64,000 nt of DNA, taken from assembly GCF_000001735.4 (NCBI RefSeq), contig NC_003074.8, positions 4,092,101-4,156,100 on the forward strand. The letters are read 5' to 3'. Each line of letters starts with the position of its first letter. The first letter of the stretch is position 1. This DNA comes from Arabidopsis thaliana. Lineage: Eukaryota > Streptophyta > Magnoliopsida > Brassicales > Brassicaceae. The position numbers and the translations under genes are program-made. The notes below the pieces were generated by a model that saw only the letters and a list, made by a program, of their open reading frames with translations, was not told where the DNA came from and did no database searches. Shown here piece by piece: positions 24,095 through 37,516 of this stretch.

Positions 24095-26400
24095 TTCAGA
24101 ACTCTCTTTCCATGTTAGCGAACCATAAATTGGGCTTAGTTACTAGTATTGTGTTCCGCAACTCATTTTCTCTTCCTTCTTTATTGGCACATTTACAATG
24201 TTGTCTTTTTATTTTCTTTGATTTCAAGATGTGCTCATTCATGTCTTAGATATGTATCTTTAAACCAAACTTTTCAGCTCAACTAGAACATGTCATCGCC
24301 TCAACATAGTGGAGATCAAGAAAAGTGGCATGTGACTGTTTGAGTTTTAAGAAATAGGCAAAAATACATGTTATAAAGTTTGCAAGTTTATCACTGCCTT
24401 ACGAAGTTAGATCAGCACTAATTTCCCACTCACTTGCCAAAATGCTAATATAAAATATGGGAACAAAGATACTATTGATTGGATTCTGCAGATGAAAAAA
24501 AGGTGTCGCAATCATCCAACTTAGGCATCTTGATTTTGTAGGGACTCAATCTTAATGGTCCATTTTTGTGGTGGATGGGGTCCCTTATTTGCTTTCTTGA
24601 TTCAATTAAGTAATCGTGTTGCGTTGTTGTCTTGGCCTGCTGGACACTAAGGACACCATTCATCCATCACTTCACATCATTCATCTTCCTTACTATGTAT
24701 GCACCACTATAATCATCATCACTATTATTACTTTGAAAAAAAAACTCTTATTGGAATCTTAGATTGTATAAATCATCATAATCTGTAGTGATCTTCGTTG
24801 TTTTGTTTTAATAAACAAATGAAAAGAATATTCCAAGTGTATAAGATAACAATAAGTTCAATTGCCATCTTTTAATTAGTGTCATCTTCGACCTCAAATC
24901 TCTCTTTTTACTATTTTTTCTCCTTTGACAAAGTAGCCGACGCACATCTTTTTTTTTTTTTCCATCACTTTTTTATAGCTTTGCCATATTCTCTATCTTG
25001 TGCATTTATTCTTCTTCATACCATCATTGCATTGCTTTACTCTTGTTTTCAAATTATTTGGTTATAAAAAAGGGTTATGTTATGATAATTGTTTGAAATG
25101 AAGACTCCATATTTCTAAATCTATCGACATTGAAATTACATATTGTATTATACTTTCACACTTGCCCCCACTAAAGAACTATACACGATATTAATAGTTA
25201 GATTTTTATTTTTTAGTGGTTGGTTCCTAATGTGGACAATAACCAAACTATTTCCTCACCTTTTTTTCATCCATACGAAAAGTACAGTCTTTACTTGTAA
25301 TTGTTTCATGTCTTGTTTCTATCCAATATATCAATGTCATGTCTCAACCATATATTGTTTTTTGTCTCGGATGGAAACATAAGCTTCTAATTATATCCCT
25401 CATCTAAACCACATGGTGTTTTGATATTTTGTACCATTTAGTGGGTGAGAGGATGATATTTGCATAGGTACAAATTAAAATAAATTTCCCAAAATTAAAT
25501 CAGAAAAAAGGATTAGGTCAAGTGGGCAACAATGGTATAGGCTATTCCTTTTGCTTTAAAGCCTTTGATATCCTCTCACCTCTCTATTCCAAATTCATCT
25601 TTGTGTCGTCCAAACTAAAGCACATTTATATCTGTCACTATAATGTTTAAATTGTTACTTGTTAGTATATGATGGCTCCAAGATCTGACCAACAAGAAGA
25701 TATTAAGACATTATATAATGTGGCTTTAGCAAATTGATACAAATTAAACTATCATGAACAAATAGACTTCTGCATATGTCCCACACCACAATTAAAACAG
25801 GAAATGATCAAGATTCTAGAGTGCGGAAGTGAGAATTATGTGCCTAATACTTTGATATAAGGTCTGATGGTACCCACTCGTAATCTGATCCTTCATTCCA
25901 ATTTTTGTTTACATTTTTCTGGTTAGGAATTTGATTACATTTTTGTTTGGGATTAGAGAAAAAAAGACGCATAATTCATATTTTTAGTGTTTTTGCGGGT
26001 TGTAAAAGCAAATGCCAATGAACACGTTACATTTATTCTAGTCTATATATGTTTGCGTTTTGACTTTCAATTCCAACATGATAATACTATATGCATACAT
26101 ACACAATCACAAACATGGCAAATGCAACAATTTTCAACTTAAATAAACAATCAATATCTTAATCTGTCGACTGTGTCAAAGACTATGGACGACTTTGATA
26201 AAAAACCGAAAGTTGCGTTCCACTTTGGTTTGAAAGGTAGAATATTTAGTAAAGAGTTGTGAGAAAGAAGAAAAGATAAAGAAAGGAGGCCATCAATATA
26301 TATCATAGTTGTTCCATGGTTGACATGGTACACCATTCATTATGAATATGAGGTCTCATCCAAGTTTTTTGAAAAGTATATTTGATTTCTTTAATACATA

Positions 26401-26606
26401 TTCCCTTCGTTTCATAATATAAGTTGTTTTAGATAAAAGCACGTAGATTAAGAACATTTATTTTTAAAAAGTTTAACCAATTAGAAAAGAGACTACATAA
26501 TATAATTAATCATAAATTATTAAAATATTATATAATTTGCATAAAAACTTGAAAACAACTTATATTGTAAAACAAAAATTTTGGTCAAAAACAAAAACGG
26601 ATGGAT
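26401..26606. mobile_element. Stowaway-like MITE, non-coding, 206 bp
   Basis: The left end TTCCCTTCGTTTC and the right end (reverse complement ATCCATCCGTTTT) are imperfect inverted repeats close to the Stowaway consensus CTCCCTCCGTTTC. Each is flanked by TA (26399-26400 and 26607-26608), the target site of Tc1/mariner elements. Subterminal ATAAGTTGTTTT is also inverted at both sides. It has no coding capacity and depends on a transposase supplied elsewhere. Confidence 0.7.
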
Positions 26607-29600
26607 TATTTGATACATAGTGGAGACGTTGATTGTTAGAGGTTAGGCTACAGAACAAATGAAAACCGACCCACAAATCAATCAATTTCGAAATCATGAT
26701 GACATTAATTCGTATAACTTTTCTAGTGCCGTCTTTCCCTTGGAAATTTCTTCTCTTTTTTTTGTGTGGAATATATTATTACTCTTTATATAAAAGAGGA
26801 ATCATATTCATTCATCTTAATACATGGAAAAGCAAAAGATGACTTTGATGATTTCCATTCAAAAATAAACTATAAGAATGATAAAATCCCGAAAATGAAT
26901 TAAAACTTTACAACGTGACCCCACTCGGAAATCTAACAAATTTTCTTCTTTTAGTACTATTGGTGTTTACTATATTGTTTGGAGTGTATAATGTGCCACT
27001 GTATTTGACTTTTGTGATAAGAGGAAATACTTTTGGAAAAACTGTTCGATGACTCTATCAGATGGTGAAGGTGACTCAGACAACATAGAAGAAGGTTACT
27101 TAGCTCTTTCATGACGATGCAGCCCACTTTCATAATTATCATATTTGAATACTAATAATTAAAATGTGAAAAGTCGGTTTCAAAACACATCCAATAGTCA
27201 TTTTAAAGAGCCAAATAACCAAAGAAAAGAAAGTAATATGCTCTTTATAATATAACAACAACTATGTGATCTACATAAACTATGCGTAGAATTTTATCAG
27301 CATGTCACCTGGAAACATACGTTCTTCTTTTGAACTGTATTTTATAAAATTAAGATGAAGTTTAAATACGATAACGTGTAAGATGGGCTAGTTTTGTTTT
27401 GATATTCTAATGGGAAGTTGAGGAAAGTTCCAAGTGTGTGGAATCAAATTCACGTGTTGGAGAAGGGGAAAATAAAGGAGAAACGGTCCCCTCTGTGGGC
27501 CCATTACGGCCCAAATATTGTTTATTTTTTCTGAAGAAAATAGGAAAGCAAATTGTGGACCCGGCGGTGCGATGTGGATGTGCTTGTGTAATGTTTTAAT
27601 GTTTTAAATGCCAATTTTTGTCTTCTTTTTAAAAAAAAAAAAATTGTGGACTCCACTTTTAAGATTTGTTCCCTAAATAAAATAGCTTCTTTCTCTACCG
27701 ACAATGTTCTTTTTACCATTTCTTTTTGCTTGCTTTGATTACCAATTCGTATGTTCACTTAATTAGCTACGAAATCGTACTACTGTATTAGTAAGTGTAT
27801 TATATTCTATGATCTATCATATGTGGTGGTGCATAGTTGCGTATTGTGTTGCGTAGGTGTCGCATTTACATGAACTAATCAAAAGATAGTGGAGAATGGA
27901 GATTATCTTTGGCATCTAACATGTGTTAGAGGAAAAGCTAAGTTATTAATTATTGTATATCATTTTCTTTGTGTTGTCAATATATAAAAAGAGTCGAAAG
28001 TCTAGGCTTTATACCAGTAGTACTGCTGAGATTTTTAAAATAATAGTAAAAGAGATCGAGGAGTAATAGTTTGACGTGACTTGATGATCACAATTGCAAC
28101 GTCCGTATAGATAGATATCTTTCTTTTATTGATAACAAATGAGTTAATGGCACAAAACTACAAAAGTAGCGTGAAGGGACGGCAATAATAATGTGAATGT
28201 TGATGAATCCATCCCCCGGGACCATTCCACGATAAGTTCAGAGTCGTGCCCAAATTATTATGTACTATATATACGACATCATCAATGATAAAGTGTTATA
28301 TTTTAGCGGTGAATTTTATACGATACTCTTTCCATCGATATAAATGTTTTCAGTATTTATTTCTATATATCAAGAACAACTCTGCATTCAAAAAGATGTA
28401 AACAAAAAGGACAAATAAATAAATCATGATTCAATATTACTACTAAAAAAGTGGCGTGAAAGAGAACGTGAACCAACTGCATTTCACATGCTTCGAACCC
28501 TCATCACCCTAACGCATAATTATCCCTAAATTAGTGAATTACTCCATTATTCTATTCAGTCAAAGTTCCTTCAAATTCATAATCTATAATAACCGATTAC
28601 TTAATGATGACGTGGTTGATTGCATGATAGCATATAGATACAGAGCATTGAATGATTTAAAAACCAAAATATTAACATTGCAATATGTTAGAACTTAGAA
28701 CCAAAGAAAGAATATTTTAATTTAGTTATATACTATAGTATTATTATGTTTAATACACGAAAGGAAGGTGGTGATTGTGTTGGGTGGAATGGAGGCAGTC
28801 AAATACTTAAATATTTCTTTGATATGAAAGGGACAACACAGGCGTGTTCTTGACGCGCCTTGATTCTCTTAAATCTTAATTCCATTCTTCCTAATCTAAA
28901 GCTATATCTTGAAACCTATCAGTTCATGGGCCATTTAAATCAGTACGTTTCCAAAACTTTTTTTTAACCCTTATCTTATCAATTTTAAGCCTTTTTTTTA
29001 ACCAACGTACGAATCTTACTTTATTTTTTATTTTTGGTTTTAATGCTAAGACGACTAGGGCGAATCTACTACATCTTGGTTTTTCGAATATTTTGGTCCA
29101 AAAGGAAGATATGCTTCTATTGTTACTTGAAATATGACAAAGCAACACTAATAAAACTGTTTTAACATTTATTTGGTAAACAGAGCCGTTTTGGGAAGTA
29201 AAAACGCCGGAAGAAGTGGAACAGACAGAACACAAGACGAGATTTTGGTGGACTTAACGAGTTTTACTTTAGGATACTAATACTATAAGGGTATGAGACC
29301 CACTCTTTTTACCCAGCGAGATTTGCGCGCGCTCTCCACGTCAGCTTTTGCCACTCCACCGTTATTTCTCCACGCGCCAATTCTAACGGCTAGTCAAACC
29401 TTGGTGTCTCTATTAAGCTAACTTGTGCTTTAACCCTGCTACACAGTGTTTAACACACTAACTTGCACCAACCCACTCCTGAAGTCTTTTAGCATCAGTT
29501 CTCTCTCGGGTATAGAGGAAAAGTTGATATGGCTTTTTATTTTTGCTTTTGGTTTAATGGCCTGTCACGCATAACCCACGATTTCGACCACTTACTTTAG

Positions 29601-30026
29601 TCTTTGTATCGAATATATCATTTTCTAGAAAAACACAACAAAAAAAAAAAACGATTGGGCAAAAGTATATGTTAAAGAAAAATTCAAGCTTGTGAAAAGT
29701 GACGTTATACCCCTACTACTACTATGTTAAAAGACTAGTAGTTGAACCACACACAAAACTTTTCCACTTTTTTTGGTGAAAATTCATACAAAGATGGGAA
29801 ATGACATTGAAAGTGGGTATAAACCTAACCCACGATTTTTAGCAACAGAGGTCCCTCGTGAACCCCTTACGAAATTTAAAGATCTGACACATATGTCAAA
29901 GATTCGTGTTCCATCATCATCATCACCATCCAAACAAAAAAAGAATGAACAGTTTTTAACCAAGAAACTTTTGTCTACTATTTACTTTTTTTGGGGGCAT
30001 TTACATTTTACTGGTATTGGTTAGGT

Positions 30027-31223
30027 CTAAGAGGAAAGATTAACATGTAGACTAGCGGTCTTTGGAGATTTACATATAGGACAAGTGTTGAGTGAAGAGC
30101 CACACACAGAACATAGACACATGTGTCTGCACGGTAACAGTAACACACTTGCTTCTCCTTTCCCACAGCTTCTACACATACTCATCCCTACCCTACACAT
30201 CTTTTTCGTATCCTGCGCCTCTCCCGCTAACTTCCACCGTTCTTCCTCGCTATCACCTTCGTCGTTGCTACCGCAACAAGACTGTGCGTCGTCAGCCACC
30301 GTGGGCGGCTCCTCCCACCGGTTACGCTCCACGGCTGCGAGAACTTGTTGCAAGTTAGAACGTAGGGCGTTTACGGTGGCTTCATTAGACTGTGCCACGT
30401 CACGCCATATCTGATTCTCTACGCACAAAGACTTAACCTTCTCTTCGAGAAAGAGGTTTAGTTTCCCGATGTGATTTATCTCATCGTCTTTGGCTCTTAG
30501 TGTCTTCATCAAACCTTGTTCGACGGCTTCCACTATCCTTCTCCCTTGTGTTTTTCTCTTCTCTTCAATCTCCATTCTCATTCTCTCAACCTAATAATGG
30601 AATTGTTGAAGAACCCATCAATTTATGTAAACCAGAAAAATTAACAAAAAATATACTCAAAACATATTAGATAAGAACTTACGTGATTAGAGATCAAACG
30701 ATCGATATCGAAATGATGTTGTTGAACGTTAGAAGACAAGTCTTGGCCAAGGAACATAAGAGGATCGGTGGGATTTTTCTGAATTTGCATATAAGCGGAA
30801 GGGTTTAGAACAACGGATTCTTCTCTAGAACGTTTTCTCGACGACACAGGACGAAGAAAATCGACGTTGTTGTCGCTGTTGAATGTGAGAGAACTATCAA
30901 CGGACTGTATCGTTGGTTTCATGGATTGATGAACCAAACGATCGACTGGTGAGATGTTGTAGATTGGGTTAAACAGAGAAGTTTGACATTCCACGGTGGG
31001 GTTAAACGTCGGAACGGTGCCGTATCTCATCTGGGTGTTATAGACTACACCGCTTGCTTCAACGGGATGAATCATTTCTCTGTAAGGAAAAAATAAAAAC
31101 ACCTTTGACGTTAAGATACTGAAAAGAAGAGAGGACAAAGGAAACAGAGGAGATTATAACAAGAAATTTTCTGTACCTGTTGGAAGAGAACAGAGGATTT
31201 AGATGGTGAGCTTCAACGGCCAT
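30027..31223 (-). CDS. BRG3: BOI-related RING-type E3 ubiquitin ligase
   Basis: RING protein of the BOI/BRG group, E3 ligases linked to defence, cell-death control and gibberellin/DELLA signalling. Coding exons on the minus strand: 31223-31177, 31079-30683, 30590-30027; 335 residues. The first exon has only 47 coding bases (MAVEAHHLNPLFSSN) and would be missed without splicing. The N-terminal half holds a basic SSRKRSREE motif. A coiled coil runs at about 155-240 (VERMRMEIEEKRKTQGRRIV onward), and a C-terminal RING at about 287-325 has CRSCGKGEA, LPCRHMCLCSVC and CPICKS, all metal ligands present. It matches my memory of AT3G12920. A cluster of G-boxes lies 1.0-1.35 kb upstream. Confidence 0.94.
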
Positions 31224-34200
31224 TGTTTTTGTTGACTATTGAGAAAACTTGTTCAAAGCTATTTTTAATGGAGTGATTCAGAGAACCTTTAAAAACGTGA
31301 ATGCAACGAAAGATGGAAGAAGAAGACGTTATGTTGAAGAAGTTGTGGGGGGTTTTTAATTACGGTTTCTGCAGAGAGAAGGAGAAACTAAAAAACAAAT
31401 ATCAAAGCAGAACCCAACACACTCTTGTCTGCCAATTTATAGAGAACAGAGAGGAAGATGTGATGTTTTATTTTATTTATTTTTCTGTAATTGGCATTTT
31501 GTTGTTTTCTACTATCAATTTTTTTAATAATTTTAATTAAGCATGAGGATTCTTCGGTTATATCCGGCTGACCAGTGACCATTAAAGTAGTTGCCTTTTC
31601 CAGCGTTTCTTCATGAGAGAATTAAACAAAAAAAAACTTTGACAAGGACAGCTGTAAAATCTTTGGTTCAGAGGTTACGGTCAAAATCATAATTTCTATA
31701 TCTGCTCTTTTACTTTCTCTGGTTTTTTTACTTTAAACTTCCTATTTCTCTCTTTTTTCGCCTAACTCTTCTCTTTTCTGCTTCGTCTTTAATTTTATGG
31801 ATGGTCAAACCTGACAATTAATAGATCTTATTGGTAACAAAAATGTTTGGTGTAAGTTACTTACTTGCACCGTTGTAAGATTCATTGTACACATACGTAA
31901 ATGCGAATTTATAAACGGCCAAAACATAATGGTACTATACAATAGAGGTGGCTCATGTGACAAGACTTGCAAGTCTTGTGACTATCTTAAATTATTAATT
32001 GCTTTATCCTTTTAAAAACCAAAATCAAATCACAAATATATATTCAAAACATGCCATTATCTAATTATATATCATCCTCTGTAGTTGAATTGGAAATAAC
32101 TCTCTATAATAAATTGCTTTGCATGCATGAATTTGAATTTCTGAATCAATAAATGATTTTATTCGTACATAAATATTGCTTGCTTATCCGTTGGAGGACA
32201 AAGGCCGTAAGATTCCAACGGGGCGAATCCGTAAAAAGAGCCGAGAGACGGTCACTGACAACGCCACGTGACAATACAGACAAAATCTTAAGGTTCTGGG
32301 ACCTTATGGTCCACGTGTGATGGAGTTGCCGGGATACGAGGGTCGCATGGGCACGTGTGGACTGCCAGCTTGGCACTATTCCCCTCTTTATTTTTTTTTT
32401 ATTTTTTTAATTGGAAGCCGTTGAGAAAGGTACGGTGTACCCACCGCTGCTTCTTTACCTCTTTTCTAATTTTCCTATTTTATTTTATAATCTTTTATTT
32501 ATGTCAGTTACTTTTTCACGGTTCTCGTTGCCACGTCTGTTGAACTAACATCTTGCCACGTGTCTTACAAACTTCTCTTTGTTATTACGACTAGTGTCAT
32601 TGCCACATTAATAGGAAAACTAAATTAGTCTCTTGTTAATTTGGCGTATACTTACAATCTCTAATAAAAAAATTTGGTTCACGACGTTTTCAAATTTTGT
32701 TTTCAAATATTTTTTTGACTTTCTTTAATATTTGTAGGAGGATGCAGCTTGGCTTTGTTAATGCATGTGTACACCTAGTTCCTTTGACGATCAAAAATAA
32801 TCAAACTATTATATGTCAAATTATTACACTTTGAAGTTAAATAATATTAGTCGGGCATTATCGTATTTATAAATAAAAGCCACCGCAAGATAAACTAAGT
32901 TATCTTGGAAATGCTAGAGCACGAAGAGAGGGCATAGAATCACGAGGTTAGCATAGCAAACGCATCAAGATGAGCATGCCTTTTGCATCATCTGCTTTTC
33001 AGACATTATCTTTAGTCTTTTTATTAACATTTAGTCGTATTATGCATTTTCTTATTGTTTGGGTCGATCTGACATCGTACAATTATCATTTCTTTATCTT
33101 CGCTGACAACTCAAGTATAAAAATAAAAACAAAAGACAAGTTGCTAATAGCAAAAGTCGAGGCTCATTCTAAATTCTATTATTAAAGAATCACAATTATA
33201 GTCGAGATATCCCGTGGAATTAAACTAAAAATTTGCATAAACCAACGGAATATAAAAGATTATTTGAATGAGTCTCACGTCTGAACTACTTGAGCTTAGG
33301 GGCAACAAAAGTGGTCTAATGCTGTACACATGCTCATCATCTCATTTTGTTATAGCTAAGATTAAGGTTTAAGTTTCTTTCTTCTGTTTAACACTCATTA
33401 TTTTCATTTTTGAGCTGTAAGTACTTTTCTTTTCGTCAATTAGGCTTAAACTTTTTATCTATGATTTTTTTCTAAGTATTGCAAAGGCATCATCAAACTT
33501 AAGAAAAAATAAATCCATATACTTCCGTGTATATTTCAACGTATGATTCGATTACTTAACTTTAACAGAAGGTGTGCAGTGAGGAAATCATGAAAGAAAT
33601 ATCAAATAGTACTAGAATTGATTTTTGGTTTGCAAGAAAAATAAAATGAAGAAGTAAGAATATAAATGTAGGTGATGGTTTTGGCGTGCCTGCTTTTGAG
33701 GGCAAAGGCATGACTCCATTGAGTTGATAAAAGTAGTTTATTTTCTTTCTTTTTCTTTAGTTGAACTTAAAAAAGTCGTTGATCTATTATTTTCCCACAT
33801 CATCTCAACCGCTCACCATAATGAGAGAATCTCAATGTCACACAAACACATAATCGAACCTCTAACTTTTGTATACATAACAAACTTTATTATTCTTTTA
33901 TCGAGGGAATCTCGTTTTCATCATCCCTATGTTCATAATATATCTCCTCTACCATATACATATGCTTGATAGACGTCATATATGCCATACATGTTAAAGT
34001 AGTTGTGTATATATTAAAGTAGAGAATATGGACATTGCATATATGTATGGCAATGTATAGATAATCGATATACGTAAAATACGTGAAAGCAATGCATCAG
34101 AAAAGTTGGTTGAGCAAAGAATTGGATACGGCTCGAGATGGCATCACATGTATTGGAAAAAGTGGAGCAATGTGTCATTATAATCCAAAACCCTCAATAA

Positions 34201-36364
34201 TGTGTGTCCAATTCTTTACTACTTCCATAAGCTTACTTAATATCCAATTTGTTTTTATATTCTTACATTAGGAATAATGGATTCCTCTCTCGAGTTTAGA
34301 TTTCAGAATGCAGCTCTTTAAACAAACAATTTTGCGGATTTGAAGTATTATCAAATGTCTTAGAAAAAACATTAATTTAAACCTCTTCTAACAAACCAAT
34401 GTAACTTGACAACAACCAATTAGTATAAAGGAGCAAAATATATTATTACAAGAATTAGAAGCAACGGTGGTATTCAACGATGGAATTTATACGCGTATTA
34501 ATATAAATAAATGAAAGATTTTGGTGGGGGAAGGGAAGTTGATATATAGATCAATGGAGCTCATTGTCAACATTCAAACATCTCATTACTTCTATCGGAA
34601 ACACACTTAACAAAGACTTTAATTTCCACTCCTTCTCGCACCTCATTGTTACAAAACTTCTCATTTTTATTTATTTTGTCTACTCCATATTCCACGATAT
34701 TTTTGACCGTTGCACTTGAATTCATGCACCAGCATGTGGACCCACCTAATCTATCTGATAAAGTTATAATTGAGTAGAGCAGCAAAAACTCATACGAATT
34801 TTCAAGTCTTTACACGTTACGTGGATCCAAGGCAATTTGTAGATCGAGACGGAGCCGTAATTATCGAGGACTCATATAAACAATATTATTAACGTATAAC
34901 GTAGTATAAAATAAAAGAAACATCTCCATTATATGGGTTACTCACTCATGTACCTTCACCTAATCCTTCTGACCTATCCCCACGTTAACGTTTCATTTTG
35001 GAATCAGATGCCACCCACAACTAATCTCTCTTTCCATGTTTGATATGAATCGTATTTATCCTCTGTCGATAGCTCCAATTTGACTAAGTTGTCATATTTA
35101 AATTAATTAACTAGTGTGTTAATTAGCTGCCAAGATTGATTAACATATAAAATCTTTGGGTGAAGATAAGGAATCAACCTCACCCTCCCACCCACTACAC
35201 ATATGAACAGAAAACAAGTGAAATCGATAGGTCTTTCTCTTTTCTCAATATAAATATGGATATTAATTATACAATAACCATAATGGAAATTAAAAAAAAA
35301 AGGAAATGTGAGACCATGAGAAGACGTGAATTCACTGTCAACTTTTAAGAGAATGCATGAAAATGTGTAGAGAGAAAAAAGGGGTCGGCAAAAGAAAATG
35401 AATGGCTCTTCCTCTCCAATTCCATTACACCACATTTCTCCGTGGATTTATGTCAATATCTTTGAAAATTTTGTGTGTTTTGAGTATAGATGTGATATAA
35501 CAAAAGAAAATGTCAGAATTGTAATGAACAGAAAAATAAATGGTACCCGAAAAACCAAGAAAAAAAATTAATAAGAAAAATGTTGACAGGAAGGTAGATG
35601 TGCGGTTGTATTATTTGCAATGTCCCTCTCTTGCTCTATAATTACACAAACTTGTCCAATTCATCACACTTCCCCAACCAAACTTGTTTGCTTCATATAA
35701 ATTATTTTATAAAAAGTATATAATGTATGCAGGCAGAGACATGTGTGTGTCTGTGTAGGCTACTAGCTACCTCTCTTTTTCATAAATTATATCGATTGAT
35801 TCCGTGGGATTATGACCTATGTGAGACTGTGACATTTGAGGTTTTTTTGGCCCTCTGTGTTATGTACTCATCATAGAATGCGACATTTTTTTATTTATAT
35901 ATATATGATTAATGATCAATGCCAATTTGGGAACTCTAGTAAGTATGCTTTTAGTGGTCCACCCCCATTTCTAGTCTTATCTTTTCGATAATTTCGTTTC
36001 TCATTTATTCCATTCTCAACAATCTTGCCTGATAATACCAACCAATCAAGTCAGCTCCATTTTTTAAAAATCTTAGAATAAAATCTAAACAACAACACAC
36101 AGTGATAGAGAACATTCGGCTATGGAATTAGAAGTTGCCTGCATGTTTATTATCTGTCTATCTGATATGGATCCTTGAAACAGGCCCATTTCGAGATATT
36201 AGAGGCCCAAAACGAAAATAAGAAATAAGCCCATGATACGATGTGTGTAATTAATTAACACAAAATTGAATATCATTAAGTTAATACTTTTATCAGAACA
36301 AAGGCGAAGGGTTTTAGATATCTTATCCGCTTGACGAGTAGAGTTTTCGAAACCAGCGAGATTA
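31224..36364. other. Intergenic, 5.1 kb, between divergent BRG3 and RsfS genes
   Basis: No coding gene is supported. The main feature is the G-box cluster at 32265-32562, followed by AT-rich DNA with short meaningless frames. A 10-base inverted repeat (33983-33992 and 34043-34052) could form a small hairpin but does not look like a microRNA precursor. Confidence 0.55.
32265..32562. promoter_or_regulatory. Cluster of four G-boxes plus one CACGTC
   Basis: CACGTG occurs at 32265-32270, 32312-32317, 32352-32357 and 32557-32562, with CACGTC at 32532-32537. Three are GCCACGTG or CCACGTGT, the strong ABRE/bZIP/bHLH form. Such density within 300 bp is far above chance in AT-rich DNA. The nearest start codon is BRG3, about 1.0-1.35 kb away. 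Confidence 0.55.
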
Positions 36365-37516
36365 ATGGCATCTTCCACCGGTCTCACCGTCGCCGGAGCT
36401 CTGCTTGCCGGAGATTTTCGATTACCAGCTGTATCGTCTCTAATACCCAGAAAGACTTCTTCTTCATTGTCATGCCTTAGCAACAGAGATTTATCGTCTC
36501 CTTATAATTGCTGTTGGCGACTATCCAGAGGCAAAATTTTGACTTCTCTCAGTAACTCACGGAAATTTGCTGTGGGAAAGGAAGCAGAAGATGGGTTTCT
36601 ATCGGTACGATCAAACTCTTACCGTTTCGATTTTGCCTTGCAATTTCTACAGTAATTGTATTTGTTCTAGGAAGTAATTTGGTGCGAATTACCTGATTAA
36701 GTAATGCTTAAGAAAGATTAGAACTTTAGAAGTGCTGAGTATAGTTGGTTTGACAATGCGTTGTGCAGAATGTGAGCGAAGATACTGATGAGATGTTCGA
36801 CGACTTGTTCAACAAATATGGGAAGGTTGTTTTTAGAAGCACTGATGTTAAGTCTCCAACAGCTGAGGTTGACGATGATGCAGAGAGTTTAGCATGTAAG
36901 CCAAAGCCTTATATTCATTTGCAGTATATATTTCTTGACCTATTTGGCTTTAGCAATGGTATTGATGTTGTTATTCACATTTGTTGCAGTTGCTGTTGAA
37001 TTGGCTAAAGTTGCGAGTGATGTGAAAGCTGGAGATATTAAGGTCCTCTTTGTCAAGCCTCTTGTTTACTGGACTCGGTTTTTCATCATTGCCACTGCGT
37101 TTTCCCGCCCTCAAATTGATGCAATAGGGTACAGATTTATTTAGACTTGCTCATATATTCCACTTTGGAAAACATCAAATTTACTTTCTCTTCATGAACT
37201 GCGAATGCAGATCCAGGATGAGAGACCTGGCTGAGAAGAAGTACGGAAAAGTTGCTAATGGAGATGTAAAGCCAAATTCGTGGACGTTGTTAGATTTTGG
37301 TGAGTTTCTTCTTGCGTTGTTGGCATGCCTCTAGTTCAATGTGTCATGTGAGGGTAAAATAATGACAGTTTTATGTTGATTGATATACTTTTAGGTGATG
37401 TGGTGATCCATTTATTCTTACCTCCGCAAAGGACATTCTATAACTTGGAAGACTTTTACGGGAATGCTATGCAAATTGAACTTCCCTTTGAGGATCAGTC
37501 ACAACCACGGAACTGA
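36365..37516 (+). CDS. DG238: Chloroplast RsfS/Iojap-family ribosomal silencing factor
   Basis: RsfS/Iojap proteins bind large-subunit protein uL14 and in bacteria block subunit joining; plant members act in chloroplast ribosome function and greening. Coding exons: 36365-36604, 36769-36895, 36990-37128, 37211-37299, 37395-37516; 238 residues. The first about 70 residues are Ser/Arg-rich with few acids (RKTSSSLSCLSNRDLSS), a likely plastid transit peptide. The Iojap domain covers about 120-230: LAKVASDVKAGDIKVLFVKP, then WTRFFIIATAFSRPQIDAIG, and WTLLDFGDVVIHLFLPPQRT with the FYNLEDFYG end. This is AT3G12930; the DG238 (delayed greening) name is from memory and less certain than the family. 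An intact start lies directly after a short leader. Confidence 0.9.

Larger units (their letters stand above)
23609..30026. other. Gene-poor stretch, 6.4 kb, AT-rich
   Basis: No coding gene is supported. Contents: eEF2 3' UTR (to about 23,850), a 24-bp direct repeat (24011/24071), a Stowaway-like MITE (26401-26606), and a GC-richer spot at 29320-29400 with GCGCGCGC and CCACGTCA that may be promoter-like. Many short frames of 60-100 codons occur on both strands without domains. Confidence 0.6.

Noticed and set aside
28480-28510. GGGTTCGAAGC on the minus strand, B-box-like
   Set aside because: No partner A-box at proper spacing and no cloverleaf.
28924-29235. 103-codon minus-strand frame with Lys/Arg-rich end
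   Set aside because: No recognised family, no promoter or splice signal; composition reflects AT-rich DNA.
29773-30024. 83-codon plus-strand frame
   Set aside because: Begins with a non-ATG codon, AT-rich, overlaps the BRG3 3' flank, no domain.
33983-34052. 10-bp inverted repeat that could form a hairpin
   Set aside because: Stem too short and loop too long for a microRNA precursor.
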